Assembly (NCBI RefSeq): GCF_003605645.1
Contig: NZ_QVMU01000006.1
Coordinates: 62,270-126,269 of the forward strand
Origin: Vibrio sinensis
Lineage (GTDB): Bacteria; Pseudomonadota; Gammaproteobacteria; Enterobacterales; Vibrionaceae
Length of the DNA stretch: 64,000 nt
Direction: 5' to 3'
Both the position numbers and the translations under genes were made by a program. Shown here one piece after another: positions 18,229-26,501 of the stretch; within the stretch, counting starts at the first letter, position 1, and each line of letters opens with the position of its first letter. The notes beneath the pieces are model-generated. The model did no database searches. It was not told the DNA's origin and saw only the letters and a list, made by a program, of their open reading frames with translations.

Positions 18229-19196
18229 CTTTCCCAAGCCTCCCAATCAGAAAAACATGCACGCTGACGGCCATCGCCAAATGGCAATAGGATCGGTGCT
18301 TCACTCTTACAACGTGCAATACCACGATGGCAACGCTCTTGATAAGGGCAGCCAGGAGGCAAACGAAGTAAGTTTGGTGGGTTACCAGGAATGGTTGGTA
18401 GAACTTCACCTTCCGTATCTAAACGTGGAATAGCTCGAAGCAATCCTTCCGCATAAGGATGAGTCGGATTATAGAAAATCTCATCCACAGTGCCGTACTC
18501 CATAGTACGACCAGCGTACATCACAAGTACTTTGTCACATGAACCAGCGACAACACCTAGATCGTGAGTGATCATAATGATCGCTGTGTTGAATTCACTT
18601 TTTAGCTCGTTAAGCAGCTCCATGATTTGCGCTTGAACGGTTACATCAAGAGCCGTAGTTGGCTCATCGGCAATCAGCAATTTAGGACGACACAATAGAG
18701 CCATCGCAATCATGACACGTTGACGCATACCGCCAGAAAACTCGTGCGGGTACATAGTGATACGTTTACGCGCTTCAGGAATCTTCACCGCTTCAAGCAT
18801 GCGAACCGATTCTTCAAAGGCTTCTGCTTTACCCATGCCCTTATGCAGCATCAGTACTTCCATTAACTGATCGCTCACTTTCATATATGGGTTCAGTGAG
18901 GTCATTGGGTCTTGGAAGATCATCGCAATTTGCTCTGCACGAACTTTGTTCAGTGCTTTTTCTGGCAAATTAAGGATTTCATTACCCTCAAATTTTGCAC
19001 TGCCAGAAATAATACCGTTTTTCGCTAACAAACCCATGATAGCGAAAACCGTTTGTGATTTACCCGAACCAGACTCACCTACGATACCTAAGGTTTCACC
19101 TTGGTTTAGTGAGAAGTTCAAGTCATTTACTGCCGTTACGATACCGTCTTGAGTGGTAAATTCAACGCGCAGATCTTTGACATCTAATAGACTCAT
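18225..19196 (-). CDS. oppD: Oligopeptide ABC transporter ATP-binding protein OppD
   Basis: ATPase of 323 residues. Walker A is GESGSGKSQ near residue 40 (Q after KS, as in OppD proteins), the signature is FSGGMRQRVMIAMAL, Walker B is LLIADEP, and the H-loop is IMITHD. The C-terminal PGCPYQERCHRG holds cysteines of the oligopeptide/dipeptide ATPase tail. It follows oppC after 45 bp and overlaps oppF. Confidence 0.95.
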   Translation of the reverse strand: MSLLDVKDLRVEFTTQDGIVTAVNDLNFSLNQGETLGIVGESGSGKSQTVFAIMGLLAKNGIISGSAKFEGNEILNLPEKALNKVRAEQIAMIFQDPMTSLNPYMKVSDQLMEVLMLHKGMGKAEAFEESVRMLEAVKIPEARKRITMYPHEFSGGMRQRVMIAMALLCRPKLLIADEPTTALDVTVQAQIMELLNELKSEFNTAIIMITHDLGVVAGSCDKVLVMYAGRTMEYGTVDEIFYNPTHPYAEGLLRAIPRLDTEGEVLPTIPGNPPNLLRLPPGCPYQERCHRGIARCKSEAPILLPFGDGRQRACFSDWEAWER

Positions 19197-19241
19197 CGTT
19201 GCTTCCTTAATCTTTTGATTCTTATATTTAATAGCGATTGA

Positions 19242-20150
19242 CTATCTGTCTTTAGGATCCAGCGCATCGCGCAGGCCATCGCCGACATAGTTGAAACAAA
19301 ATAGAGTGATGACCATAAATGCAGCAGGGAATGCCAACTGCCAAATAGCCAATTCCATTGTTTGTGCACCTTCTTGTAGTAGCGCACCCCAACTTGTCAT
19401 TGGTTCTTGAACACCAAGACCAAGGAATGATAAGAACGATTCTGTCAGAATCATGCTTGGGATAAGCAGCGTTGAATAAACCGCAACAATACCCAATACG
19501 TTAGGCACGATATGGCGAGTAATGATTTTCCAGTTACTCACGCCACTCACATGTGCCGCTTCAATGAACTCTTTGCTGCGAAGACTGAGTGTCTGACCAC
19601 GAACAATACGCGCCATATCCAACCACGCTATTGCACCAATCGCGACAAAGATCAAAATGATATTACGACCAAAAAATGTCACCAATACAATCACAAGGAA
19701 CATAAATGGTACTGCGTATAAGATTTCCAAAATACGCATCATAATACGGTCTACTTTACCGCCAATAAAGCCTGAAGCGGCGCCGTAAAGCGTACCAATC
19801 AATACCGCAACAAATGCCCCCATGACGCCGACCATCAGCGAGATTCGTCCACCAACTAAGGTACGAACGTAAAGGTCACGTCCTAAGCTATCAGTACCAA
19901 ACCAATGTTCTGCACTTGGACCAACGTGCATTGCATACCAATCGGTATCATCAAATGTATAAGGAGCAAGCATTGGCAAAATAATGACGGCCAGCGTCAT
20001 CAACACCAAAATAAATAAGCTCACCATCGCAGCTTTATTACGCATAAAACGGATACGAGCATCTTGCCAAAGGCTGCGACCTTCAATTTCTAAGTTCTCA
20101 GAGAACTTTTCGATCGCTTCTAGATTTTCTTTTTTCGTCAACATAACCAT
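19242..20150 (-). CDS. oppC: Oligopeptide ABC transporter permease OppC
   Basis: Inner-membrane permease of 302 residues with an N-terminal soluble tail, an OppC N-terminal helix near residues 40-60, and five more helices. The EAA loop reads EAAHVSGVSNWKIITRHIVPN. The start uses MVMLTKKEN; a second ATG two codons later is possible. It lies 9 bp after oppB. Confidence 0.94.
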   Translation of the reverse strand: MVMLTKKENLEAIEKFSENLEIEGRSLWQDARIRFMRNKAAMVSLFILVLMTLAVIILPMLAPYTFDDTDWYAMHVGPSAEHWFGTDSLGRDLYVRTLVGGRISLMVGVMGAFVAVLIGTLYGAASGFIGGKVDRIMMRILEILYAVPFMFLVIVLVTFFGRNIILIFVAIGAIAWLDMARIVRGQTLSLRSKEFIEAAHVSGVSNWKIITRHIVPNVLGIVAVYSTLLIPSMILTESFLSFLGLGVQEPMTSWGALLQEGAQTMELAIWQLAFPAAFMVITLFCFNYVGDGLRDALDPKDR

Positions 20151-20159
20151 ACGTCCCTG

Positions 20160-21080
20160 CTAGTAGCGAATTTTCGGGTCAATCATTGCTAGTAAAATAT
20201 CAACGATGGCGTTGAATAGAATGAATAGGAAACCAATTAGGATGGTCACCCCCATTACTAGCGAATAGTCACGGTTAAAGGCAGCGTTCACGAACAACTT
20301 ACCTATCCCCGGCAAACCAAAGATTGTTTCCACCACAACCGAACCGGTGATGATGCCGACAAAAGCTGGGCCCATATAAGAGACAACAGGAAGCAGTGCA
20401 GGTTTTAATGCATGCTTAAGTACGATGTAACGGTAACTTAGCCCTTTTGCACGAGCGGTGCGGATAAAGTTACTGTTCAACGTTTCAATCATCGAACCAC
20501 GTGTAATACGCGCGAAAGTCGCGACGTAGAGCAATGACATGGCGATAACCGGCAATACGATGTATGAGAATGAACCATCATGCCAACCACCTGCGGGGAA
20601 AATATTCCAATGCAAGGAGAACAAATAGATAAGTGCCGGTGCCAATACGAACGATGGCATTACTACTCCGAGCATTGCCGTGGACATAATGGTGTAGTCC
20701 ACCCAAGTATTTTGTTTCAATGCCGCAATGGTTCCGACCGCTACCCCCAAAATGACGGTAAAGATGAAAGCAATAAAACCAACTTTTGCAGAAACAGGTA
20801 AAGCCACCGAAATCAGTTCATTTACTGTATAGTCTAAGTATTTGAATGATGGGCCAAAGTCCCCTTGAATTACATTAAATAAATAAGTGGTGTATTGTTC
20901 AAATACTGGCTTATCTAAGCCATATTTAGCTTCGATATTTGCCATTACTTCTGGTGGTAATGGACGCTCGCTTGAAAACGGGTTACCCGGTGCGAAGCGC
21001 ATGAGAAAGAAAGATACAGTGATCAATACCAACATAGTTGGAATTGCTTCAAAGATCCTTTTCGCGATGAATTTAAGCAT
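20160..21080 (-). CDS. oppB: Oligopeptide ABC transporter permease OppB
   Basis: Inner-membrane permease of 306 residues with six helices. The N-terminus MLKFIAKRIFEAIPTMLVLITVSFF is typical of OppB/DppB, and the EAA loop contains RTARAKGLSYRYIVLKHALKPAL. GAGTGAG precedes the ATG. It is separated from oppA by a 251-bp spacer that can form hairpins. Confidence 0.94.
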   Translation of the reverse strand: MLKFIAKRIFEAIPTMLVLITVSFFLMRFAPGNPFSSERPLPPEVMANIEAKYGLDKPVFEQYTTYLFNVIQGDFGPSFKYLDYTVNELISVALPVSAKVGFIAFIFTVILGVAVGTIAALKQNTWVDYTIMSTAMLGVVMPSFVLAPALIYLFSLHWNIFPAGGWHDGSFSYIVLPVIAMSLLYVATFARITRGSMIETLNSNFIRTARAKGLSYRYIVLKHALKPALLPVVSYMGPAFVGIITGSVVVETIFGLPGIGKLFVNAAFNRDYSLVMGVTILIGFLFILFNAIVDILLAMIDPKIRY

Positions 21081-21133
21081 AAACTCACTCTTTCAGTCTG
21101 TGACAATTAAAATGAAAAAAGCACTCTGAATGA

Positions 21134-21303
21134 CACCGTTATACGGTGAGTTTAATGATCTTAAAATGGAGAAATACGAGGTAATTAGAGAAACTAGCTA
21201 CGGCAACTTCATCCATGAGATAAGCCATTTTTTCACTCCGTGGAATACACCACGATCAATCCAGAGTGAGGAGGCGCTACACACATTCATTGTCTGTAGA
21301 GCC
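21134..21303 (-). other. Hairpin-rich spacer between oppA and oppB
   Basis: The 251-bp gap holds three foldable elements. CACCGT-TAT-ACGGTG is at 21134-21148. A bulged stem uses CGTGG/CCACG with outer CACTC/GAGTG at 21234-21268. A 9-bp stem with one mismatch lies at 21273-21303. None is followed by a clear T run on the transcribed strand. Such spacers often stabilise the binding-protein mRNA and lower permease expression; that role is inferred. Confidence 0.45.
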
Positions 21304-21331
21304 CCTATTTTTATAGTTCTATAAACTCAAT

Positions 21332-22963
21332 TTATTGAGCTTTGATGTATAGATCTTTCGAGTAGATTTTCTCTTCTGGGTTGTTTGCTGGGAAACCACC
21401 AACTTGAGGAGATAGTAGACGCGACTTCACGTACTGATAGATAGGCGCGATAGGCATATCTTTCGCCATTAGCTTCTCAGCATCACGATACAGCGCAGTA
21501 CGCTCTTCTTCAGATGTTGAGTTGATCGCTTTTTCCATTAGCGCATCATAGGCTTGGCTATCGTAGTGGATACCACCCGTTGTGTTGCCACTCTTCATTA
21601 GCGTTAGGAATGAAGATGCTTCGTTGTAGTCACCACACCAACCGGCACGTGCCACTTCAAAGTTACCTGAATCTTTAGTTGATAGGTAAGTCTTCCACTC
21701 TTGGTTTTCTAGTGTTACATCTAGACCCAAGGTCTTCTTCCACATTGAACCCAGTGCAACCGCAATTTTCTTATGGTTTTCTGATGTGTTGTATAGAAGG
21801 CTAAACTTCAGTGGGTTGTCTTTACCGTAACCCGCTTCTGCTAACAGACGTTCTGCTTCTGCATTACGCTCTTTCTGAGTCATTTGGCCATACATTGGCA
21901 TTTCTGGTTCAAAACCAGCCGTGATCTCAGGTGTTAGGAAGTAAGCTGGTTTTTGACCTTGCGCTAAGATAGCGTCAGTCACGATGTTACGGTCGATAGC
22001 GTAAGAAACAGCTTGGCGCACACGAACATCATCAAACGGCTTTTGTTTGGTGTTAAAGATGTAGTAGTAAGTACATAGGTTGCCCACTACTGACAATGAT
22101 TCTGGGTGTTCTTTCTTCAGACGTTTGAAGTGCTCAACTGGCAATTCGTTCGTAAAATCGATTTCACCAGATAGGAAACGGTTCATTTCCGCAACTTGGT
22201 TTTCAATCGGAAGGAAAGTCACTTTATTTAGGACAGTTTTGTCATTGTCCCAATATTGCTCGTTACGTTTAAGAACAAGACGCTCATTCACAACCCATTT
22301 GTCGACAACGAATGCACCGTTACCCACAAAGTTTTCTGGCTTAGTCCATTGGTCACCAAACTTCTCAACCGTTGCTTTATGAACAGGTTTTGTTGTGGTG
22401 TGGCCCATCATCATTACGAAGTAAGGAACAGCTGCATCCAGTTCAACAACAAGAGTATGATCATCAAGCGCTTTAACGCCTAGTGTGCTCTTATCTGCTT
22501 CACCAGCAATGATCGCTTTAGCGTTCTTCATCTTGGTGTATTCCATGTACCAAGAGTATGGAGACGCTGTCGCAGGATCAACTGAACGTTGGAAACTGAA
22601 CACAAAGTCAGCTGCCGTTACAGGGTCGCCGTTTGACCATTTTGCGTCTTTACGCAAGTGGAAAGTGTAGGTTCTGTTGTCTGTCGTTTCCCAACTCTCA
22701 GCAACTGCTGGAATGATGTTACCGTCAGCATCTTGGCTCACTAAACCTTCAAGTAGGTCAGCGATAACGTGCGATTCAGGAACACCTTGAGATTTATGAG
22801 GGTCGATTGTTGCTACTTCAGTACCGTTACCACGAACAAGTTCTTGTACTTCTGCTAATTGAGTTCCTGCTGGAACCTCTGCAGCAAGTGTTGCGGTAGA
22901 AGTTGCGGCCACTGCTAGACCAGCACCTAGAAGAAGGGCTTGAGTGATTTTATTCTTATACAT
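21332..22963 (-). CDS. oppA: Oligopeptide-binding protein OppA
   Basis: Periplasmic SBP_bac_5-family binding protein of about 543 residues. The signal peptide is MYKNKITQALLLGAGLAVAA followed by an A-x-A-type cleavage region. The family blocks EVATIDPHKSQGVPESHV and RKDAKWSNGDPVTAADFVFSF are present. The start is the ATG at 22963 with GGAG upstream; 25 in-frame codons further upstream would mask the signal peptide. First gene of the opp operon, preceded by an unusually long non-coding region. Confidence 0.94.
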   Translation of the reverse strand: MYKNKITQALLLGAGLAVAATSTATLAAEVPAGTQLAEVQELVRGNGTEVATIDPHKSQGVPESHVIADLLEGLVSQDADGNIIPAVAESWETTDNRTYTFHLRKDAKWSNGDPVTAADFVFSFQRSVDPATASPYSWYMEYTKMKNAKAIIAGEADKSTLGVKALDDHTLVVELDAAVPYFVMMMGHTTTKPVHKATVEKFGDQWTKPENFVGNGAFVVDKWVVNERLVLKRNEQYWDNDKTVLNKVTFLPIENQVAEMNRFLSGEIDFTNELPVEHFKRLKKEHPESLSVVGNLCTYYYIFNTKQKPFDDVRVRQAVSYAIDRNIVTDAILAQGQKPAYFLTPEITAGFEPEMPMYGQMTQKERNAEAERLLAEAGYGKDNPLKFSLLYNTSENHKKIAVALGSMWKKTLGLDVTLENQEWKTYLSTKDSGNFEVARAGWCGDYNEASSFLTLMKSGNTTGGIHYDSQAYDALMEKAINSTSEEERTALYRDAEKLMAKDMPIAPIYQYVKSRLLSPQVGGFPANNPEEKIYSKDLYIKAQ

Positions 22964-23815
22964 GTGTAAAACTCCAAGTTTTTCATTTGCATCCATGACT
23001 TCTTTGAAGGCCCACTCGAACGGAAGTGATTTAGACATTCTTAGCTCAAAAATTAAGCATAATAATCTAAAACCTTACAAAGATTGCGGCACACATTATC
23101 AATCATTGAAGTAATTTGCCATAAAAATGTAGCAAAAAATCATATAATTCCCTGATTACATCAACATTACGGTAATAAATGCTTCATTAATGTAAAAAGG
23201 CAGAATTAATGAATAACCTCATGATTTGTTGTAGTGTAAAGTGCCAATTTATCTAATAAGATACATTTTTGCAGCATCTTATCTTGCGTATTGTGCAATA
23301 AATTTAACGACAAACACGCCGATTCACTAACATTTAACAGAATTGATTGTCATGCTTTGTGATTTTGTGAAACATATCACCTCCTAGTTGTTGGTTTATA
23401 AACATCTAAATATGCAAAAAATGGCGACATTTTATCCAATTGACATTTATTTACCCATTTCGCAGAAATTCTAGCCAGTCGATTATTCCGGATGGCATAT
23501 TAATAATCGAACAAATGCATTGTTTTGATGAAAAACCAACCATAAATTTGCAGGCTAAATTCAAAAAATCACAAAGCACGACCAAACTTACACATTAAAA
23601 AGATGGCAATGTCATGTGAGTGGATGAGATAAATAGGGAGAATACTTGGCACGACGCTATACAGAATAGTTAGAGGTAAAATAATCAGAAGTAATGCCAT
23701 TTAGCATCATGTTGAACGAGGTAAATCGTAAGAGGAATAAATGAGGAGCTAGCTACATGAGGGCTAAATTTCTCTCTCATTGACAAGTAGCGTTACCGAG
23801 TGGGTAGACCAATAC
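22964..23815. other. 852-bp non-coding region upstream of oppA
   Basis: AT-rich stretch between oppA and the Nramp-like gene, both transcribed leftward, with no credible ORF. The only element I can point to is the CRP-like dyad at 23363. A long leader or an undetected small RNA is possible but not shown. Confidence 0.5.
23363..23384. promoter_or_regulatory. CRP-like dyad in the oppA upstream region
   Basis: TGTGA-AACATA-TCACC matches the CRP core TGTGAnnnnnnTCACA with one mismatch, at 23366-23381. It lies about 400 bp from the oppA ATG, so it would need a long leader to act at -41 or -61. Confidence 0.35.
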
Positions 23816-23843
23816 AAAAACGGCCCTTAAATAAGGACCGTTT
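23816..23843 (-). terminator. Terminator after the Nramp-like gene
   Basis: On the minus strand AAACGGTCCTT-ATTT-AAGGGCCGTTT, with one G-T pair, is followed by T residues. It ends 20 bp past the stop codon. Confidence 0.85.
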
Positions 23844-23863
23844 GCGATTAAAGACTGGTGTCA

Positions 23864-25096
23864 TTAGCCAATAAACTTGCTAACAAAGTTGCTAATATTG
23901 CTTGCGCTTGCCGCCGCCATAACCATCACAATAAGAGCACCGACTACAGTTAAGTACACAGGGTGCTTATAGTCACCAACAATGTCTTTACGACGTGTGG
24001 CAGCAAGTACGATACCTAAAACGATTGGTAGGATAATACTATTCACCAAACCTGCCAGCATCAGTAGTAAAATTGGCATATTCATAGTTACAGTGCCAAG
24101 GCTCGTGATGATAATAAAGCCAACACACCATGCTTTTTCGTTACGAGCAACCACTGGGAATAGTGTTTTGATTAGTGAAATCGCCATGTACGAGTTACCA
24201 ACGACTGAAGTAATCGAAGCAACGAACAGCACTAAACCAAATATGAAGTAACCGATATCACCAGCGCCTTGACGGAATGCATCTGCCGCAGGGTTTGAAT
24301 TATCAAGAACAGCACCGGTTGCAATCACACCAAACACAGCCATGAACAGTAGAATACGAATCACAACCGCGATTGAAATACCTGCCCATGCAGCGGTTTT
24401 AATTGCACCAACGTTTTCCTTACCTTGTAAGCCAATATCAACTAGACGTTGTGCACCCGTATAGTAACCACCCACAGCGCCACCAACGATAGTCAGAGTC
24501 GGTAGCAATAAGTTACCGATATCATTTGGGATTACGGCCGCAGTTAACGTTTCACCCATTGGCGGTAAACTTGTCATGGCTACGTATGCAATCAAGATAA
24601 TCATGAACAAACCAAGGTAACGAGCCATTTGGTCCATACGCTTCGATGCGTTGTGCACAACAAACAGTAAACACCCCACTACACCAGTGAACAGTGCGCC
24701 CCACGTTGTGTCAACACCAGTAAGTACATTAATACCTAAGGCTGCACCGCTTACGTTACCGAAATTAAATGCCACGGCACCCAAAGCTAAAAGAATACCA
24801 ACAGCGTAACCCATGCCTGGTGCGACTTTGTTAGCAATGTCTTGAATACGTAGGCCAGACACACCAACGATGCGCCAAAGGTTCATTACAATACCGAAAG
24901 TAATAAACATCGATGCGAAAACAGGGAACGCCATGTCAATTTTGTAGATATTGGTAAATACGGCTGTTTGAGTAAGAAAGCCTGGGCCAACCGAAGTGGT
25001 TGCCATTAAGAACGCTACGCTTAAGATTGCTTTCGTTTGCCAAGTTGTTGGCTGCGCCGCTGCAGGAGTTGCTACGGTAGAAGTTTGTGTGGTCAT
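23864..25096 (-). CDS. Divergent Nramp-superfamily transporter
   Basis: Inner-membrane protein of 410 residues with about eleven helices. Recognisable Nramp-fold blocks include GVSGLRIQDIANKVAPGMGYAV and VVGNSYMAISLIKTLFP. However, the metal-binding motifs of classical Mn/Fe Nramps are absent: where helix 1 should read DPGN there is GPGF (residues 37-40), and the helix 6 MPH motif is replaced by AVGGYYTG. It is therefore unlikely to be a standard MntH; a different substrate is expected but unknown. The ATG at 25096 is preferred over a longer frame with 17 extra residues. Confidence 0.75.
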   Translation of the reverse strand: MTTQTSTVATPAAAQPTTWQTKAILSVAFLMATTSVGPGFLTQTAVFTNIYKIDMAFPVFASMFITFGIVMNLWRIVGVSGLRIQDIANKVAPGMGYAVGILLALGAVAFNFGNVSGAALGINVLTGVDTTWGALFTGVVGCLLFVVHNASKRMDQMARYLGLFMIILIAYVAMTSLPPMGETLTAAVIPNDIGNLLLPTLTIVGGAVGGYYTGAQRLVDIGLQGKENVGAIKTAAWAGISIAVVIRILLFMAVFGVIATGAVLDNSNPAADAFRQGAGDIGYFIFGLVLFVASITSVVGNSYMAISLIKTLFPVVARNEKAWCVGFIIITSLGTVTMNMPILLLMLAGLVNSIILPIVLGIVLAATRRKDIVGDYKHPVYLTVVGALIVMVMAAASASNISNFVSKFIG

Positions 25097-25429
25097 GCCG
25101 AATCCCAATTTTGTTGTCTCTCTATTATTAGAAAAATAGAAAGACAACTGACCAAGATCAGCTGAACTTATGCGAGAAGACGGTTGAAAAATTCTTTTAA
25201 AAACAACATCTAAATAAACACAGTGCCGTCTACACCTGCTTACTGGGCGCGGATATTAATGAGTTATCCGCATGCTGTCAACTAATAATTTTCGCAATAG
25301 CAAATATTGTAATTATGTGGGCTGAAAATACCATTGCAGAGGTTTAATGGGGCGTAATTTCGTTCTTGAACCAAGCCAATGACAATTAAGCCGACTCAAC
25401 CTCACCCAGAGTTTTTCTTGCGAATATGA
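25097..25429. other. Intergenic region upstream of the Nramp-like gene
   Basis: About 330 bp with the likely promoter of the Nramp-like gene. I see no Fur-, MntR- or Zur-type palindrome, no riboswitch-like fold and no clear terminator for the AraC gene that ends at its right side. Confidence 0.4.
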
Positions 25430-26413
25430 TTAATCACAACAAGTGAACACTTGTTTGATAGAGAGGACAGTCACCCCTGGTGTTACCATTTTATTCTCGC
25501 TCCCCCCATGGTGATACTTTCTAAACTCTGTCGGCGTCATATCGTGGAACTTTCTAAACGCAGCAATCAGGTATTTATGCTCAGAAAATCCACATTGCAA
25601 TGCAATGTCAGTGATAGGAATAGCAGTATTACACAACAAAGGAATGCTTTTACTTAAACGAATAAACGTTAAATAGTCTTTGAAATTGAAGCCACAGACC
25701 CGTTTAAATAAACGAGAAAAATGATGGTAACTTAGCCCGGCATCTAAACATAAATCAGACAATGTAAGCGACGACATGTATTCGCGATCAATTCGTTCTA
25801 GACAAGCCCTTACAACCTCTTCTTCATGTTTCCTAGCTATGTTTAACTCACACTCTTCCCCCAGTTCATCAAGCTTTGCTAACATCAGATAAATCAATGC
25901 CATACGCTTAAATGAGACACGATTTTCATCATAACTATATTCACAAGCAAGTGCTTTTACCGTATTCCAAAGCTCTGTATCTAATTGGCGATAATACTCC
26001 TTTCCCACCACACGATAGCTCAAAGCCAAAGAGTGATGGCAGGCCTCAAAAAGTGCTGGTGAAAATTGAATGGTCAACAGTTGACTATTTGGCTCTAGCG
26101 CATGTAAGCCATGAATTTCATTCCCGGATAAAAGGAGCATCCCACCTTGTTTAAACGTCTCTGAAGAGCCATTGGACATCATCGAAAAGGCTCCTTTCAA
26201 CACACAAATGAATTCAGGTGCAAGGTGCCAATGGGGCTCACATTGACGTACTTCCGCGGCAAATATATTGATCGGATCTTTCGCAAATGTAACAACTTCA
26301 TAACCCGTTTGGGACGACGCCATTCCATTAACATGACCATTTGTATGCCCATTCACATTACCACTTTTATTGTTGGTAATATGGCTACGCTGACTGAAAG
26401 AAAAGGGGAACAT
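25430..26413 (-). CDS. AraC-family regulator with cupin sensor domain
   Basis: Transcription factor of about 327 residues. An N-terminal low-complexity linker rich in Asn-Gly-His (NGHTNGHVNG) is followed by a cupin domain near residues 40-150 (EPHWHLAPEFICVLKGAF). The C-terminal double HTH (SLTLSDLCLDAGLSYHHFSR and IPITDIALQCGFSEHKYLIAAFRK) is typical AraC. The ATG at 26413 has AGAGGT just upstream and is preferred over a start 11 codons earlier. It lies 88 bp downstream of a GH3 gene and probably controls that gene and the symporter in front of it, sensing a beta-glucoside. Confidence 0.85.
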   Translation of the reverse strand: MFPFSFSQRSHITNNKSGNVNGHTNGHVNGMASSQTGYEVVTFAKDPINIFAAEVRQCEPHWHLAPEFICVLKGAFSMMSNGSSETFKQGGMLLLSGNEIHGLHALEPNSQLLTIQFSPALFEACHHSLALSYRVVGKEYYRQLDTELWNTVKALACEYSYDENRVSFKRMALIYLMLAKLDELGEECELNIARKHEEEVVRACLERIDREYMSSLTLSDLCLDAGLSYHHFSRLFKRVCGFNFKDYLTFIRLSKSIPLLCNTAIPITDIALQCGFSEHKYLIAAFRKFHDMTPTEFRKYHHGGSENKMVTPGVTVLSIKQVFTCCD

Positions 26414-26501
26414 ACTTACCTCTTGTGTTAACGCCATAGCCAACATCCGTCAATAAAACACAGATCTTAACCATGGCGTTATCTAATGGATTGAGTACGC
26501 T

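Noticed and set aside
21130..21324. Possible 64-aa ORF in the oppA-oppB spacer
   Set aside because: Opposite to the operon, without ribosome site, and covering the hairpins; more likely non-coding.
25097..25429. Metal-responsive operator (Fur or MntR) before the Nramp-like gene
   Set aside because: No match to either consensus could be found by eye; this agrees with the doubt that it is a Mn/Fe transporter.
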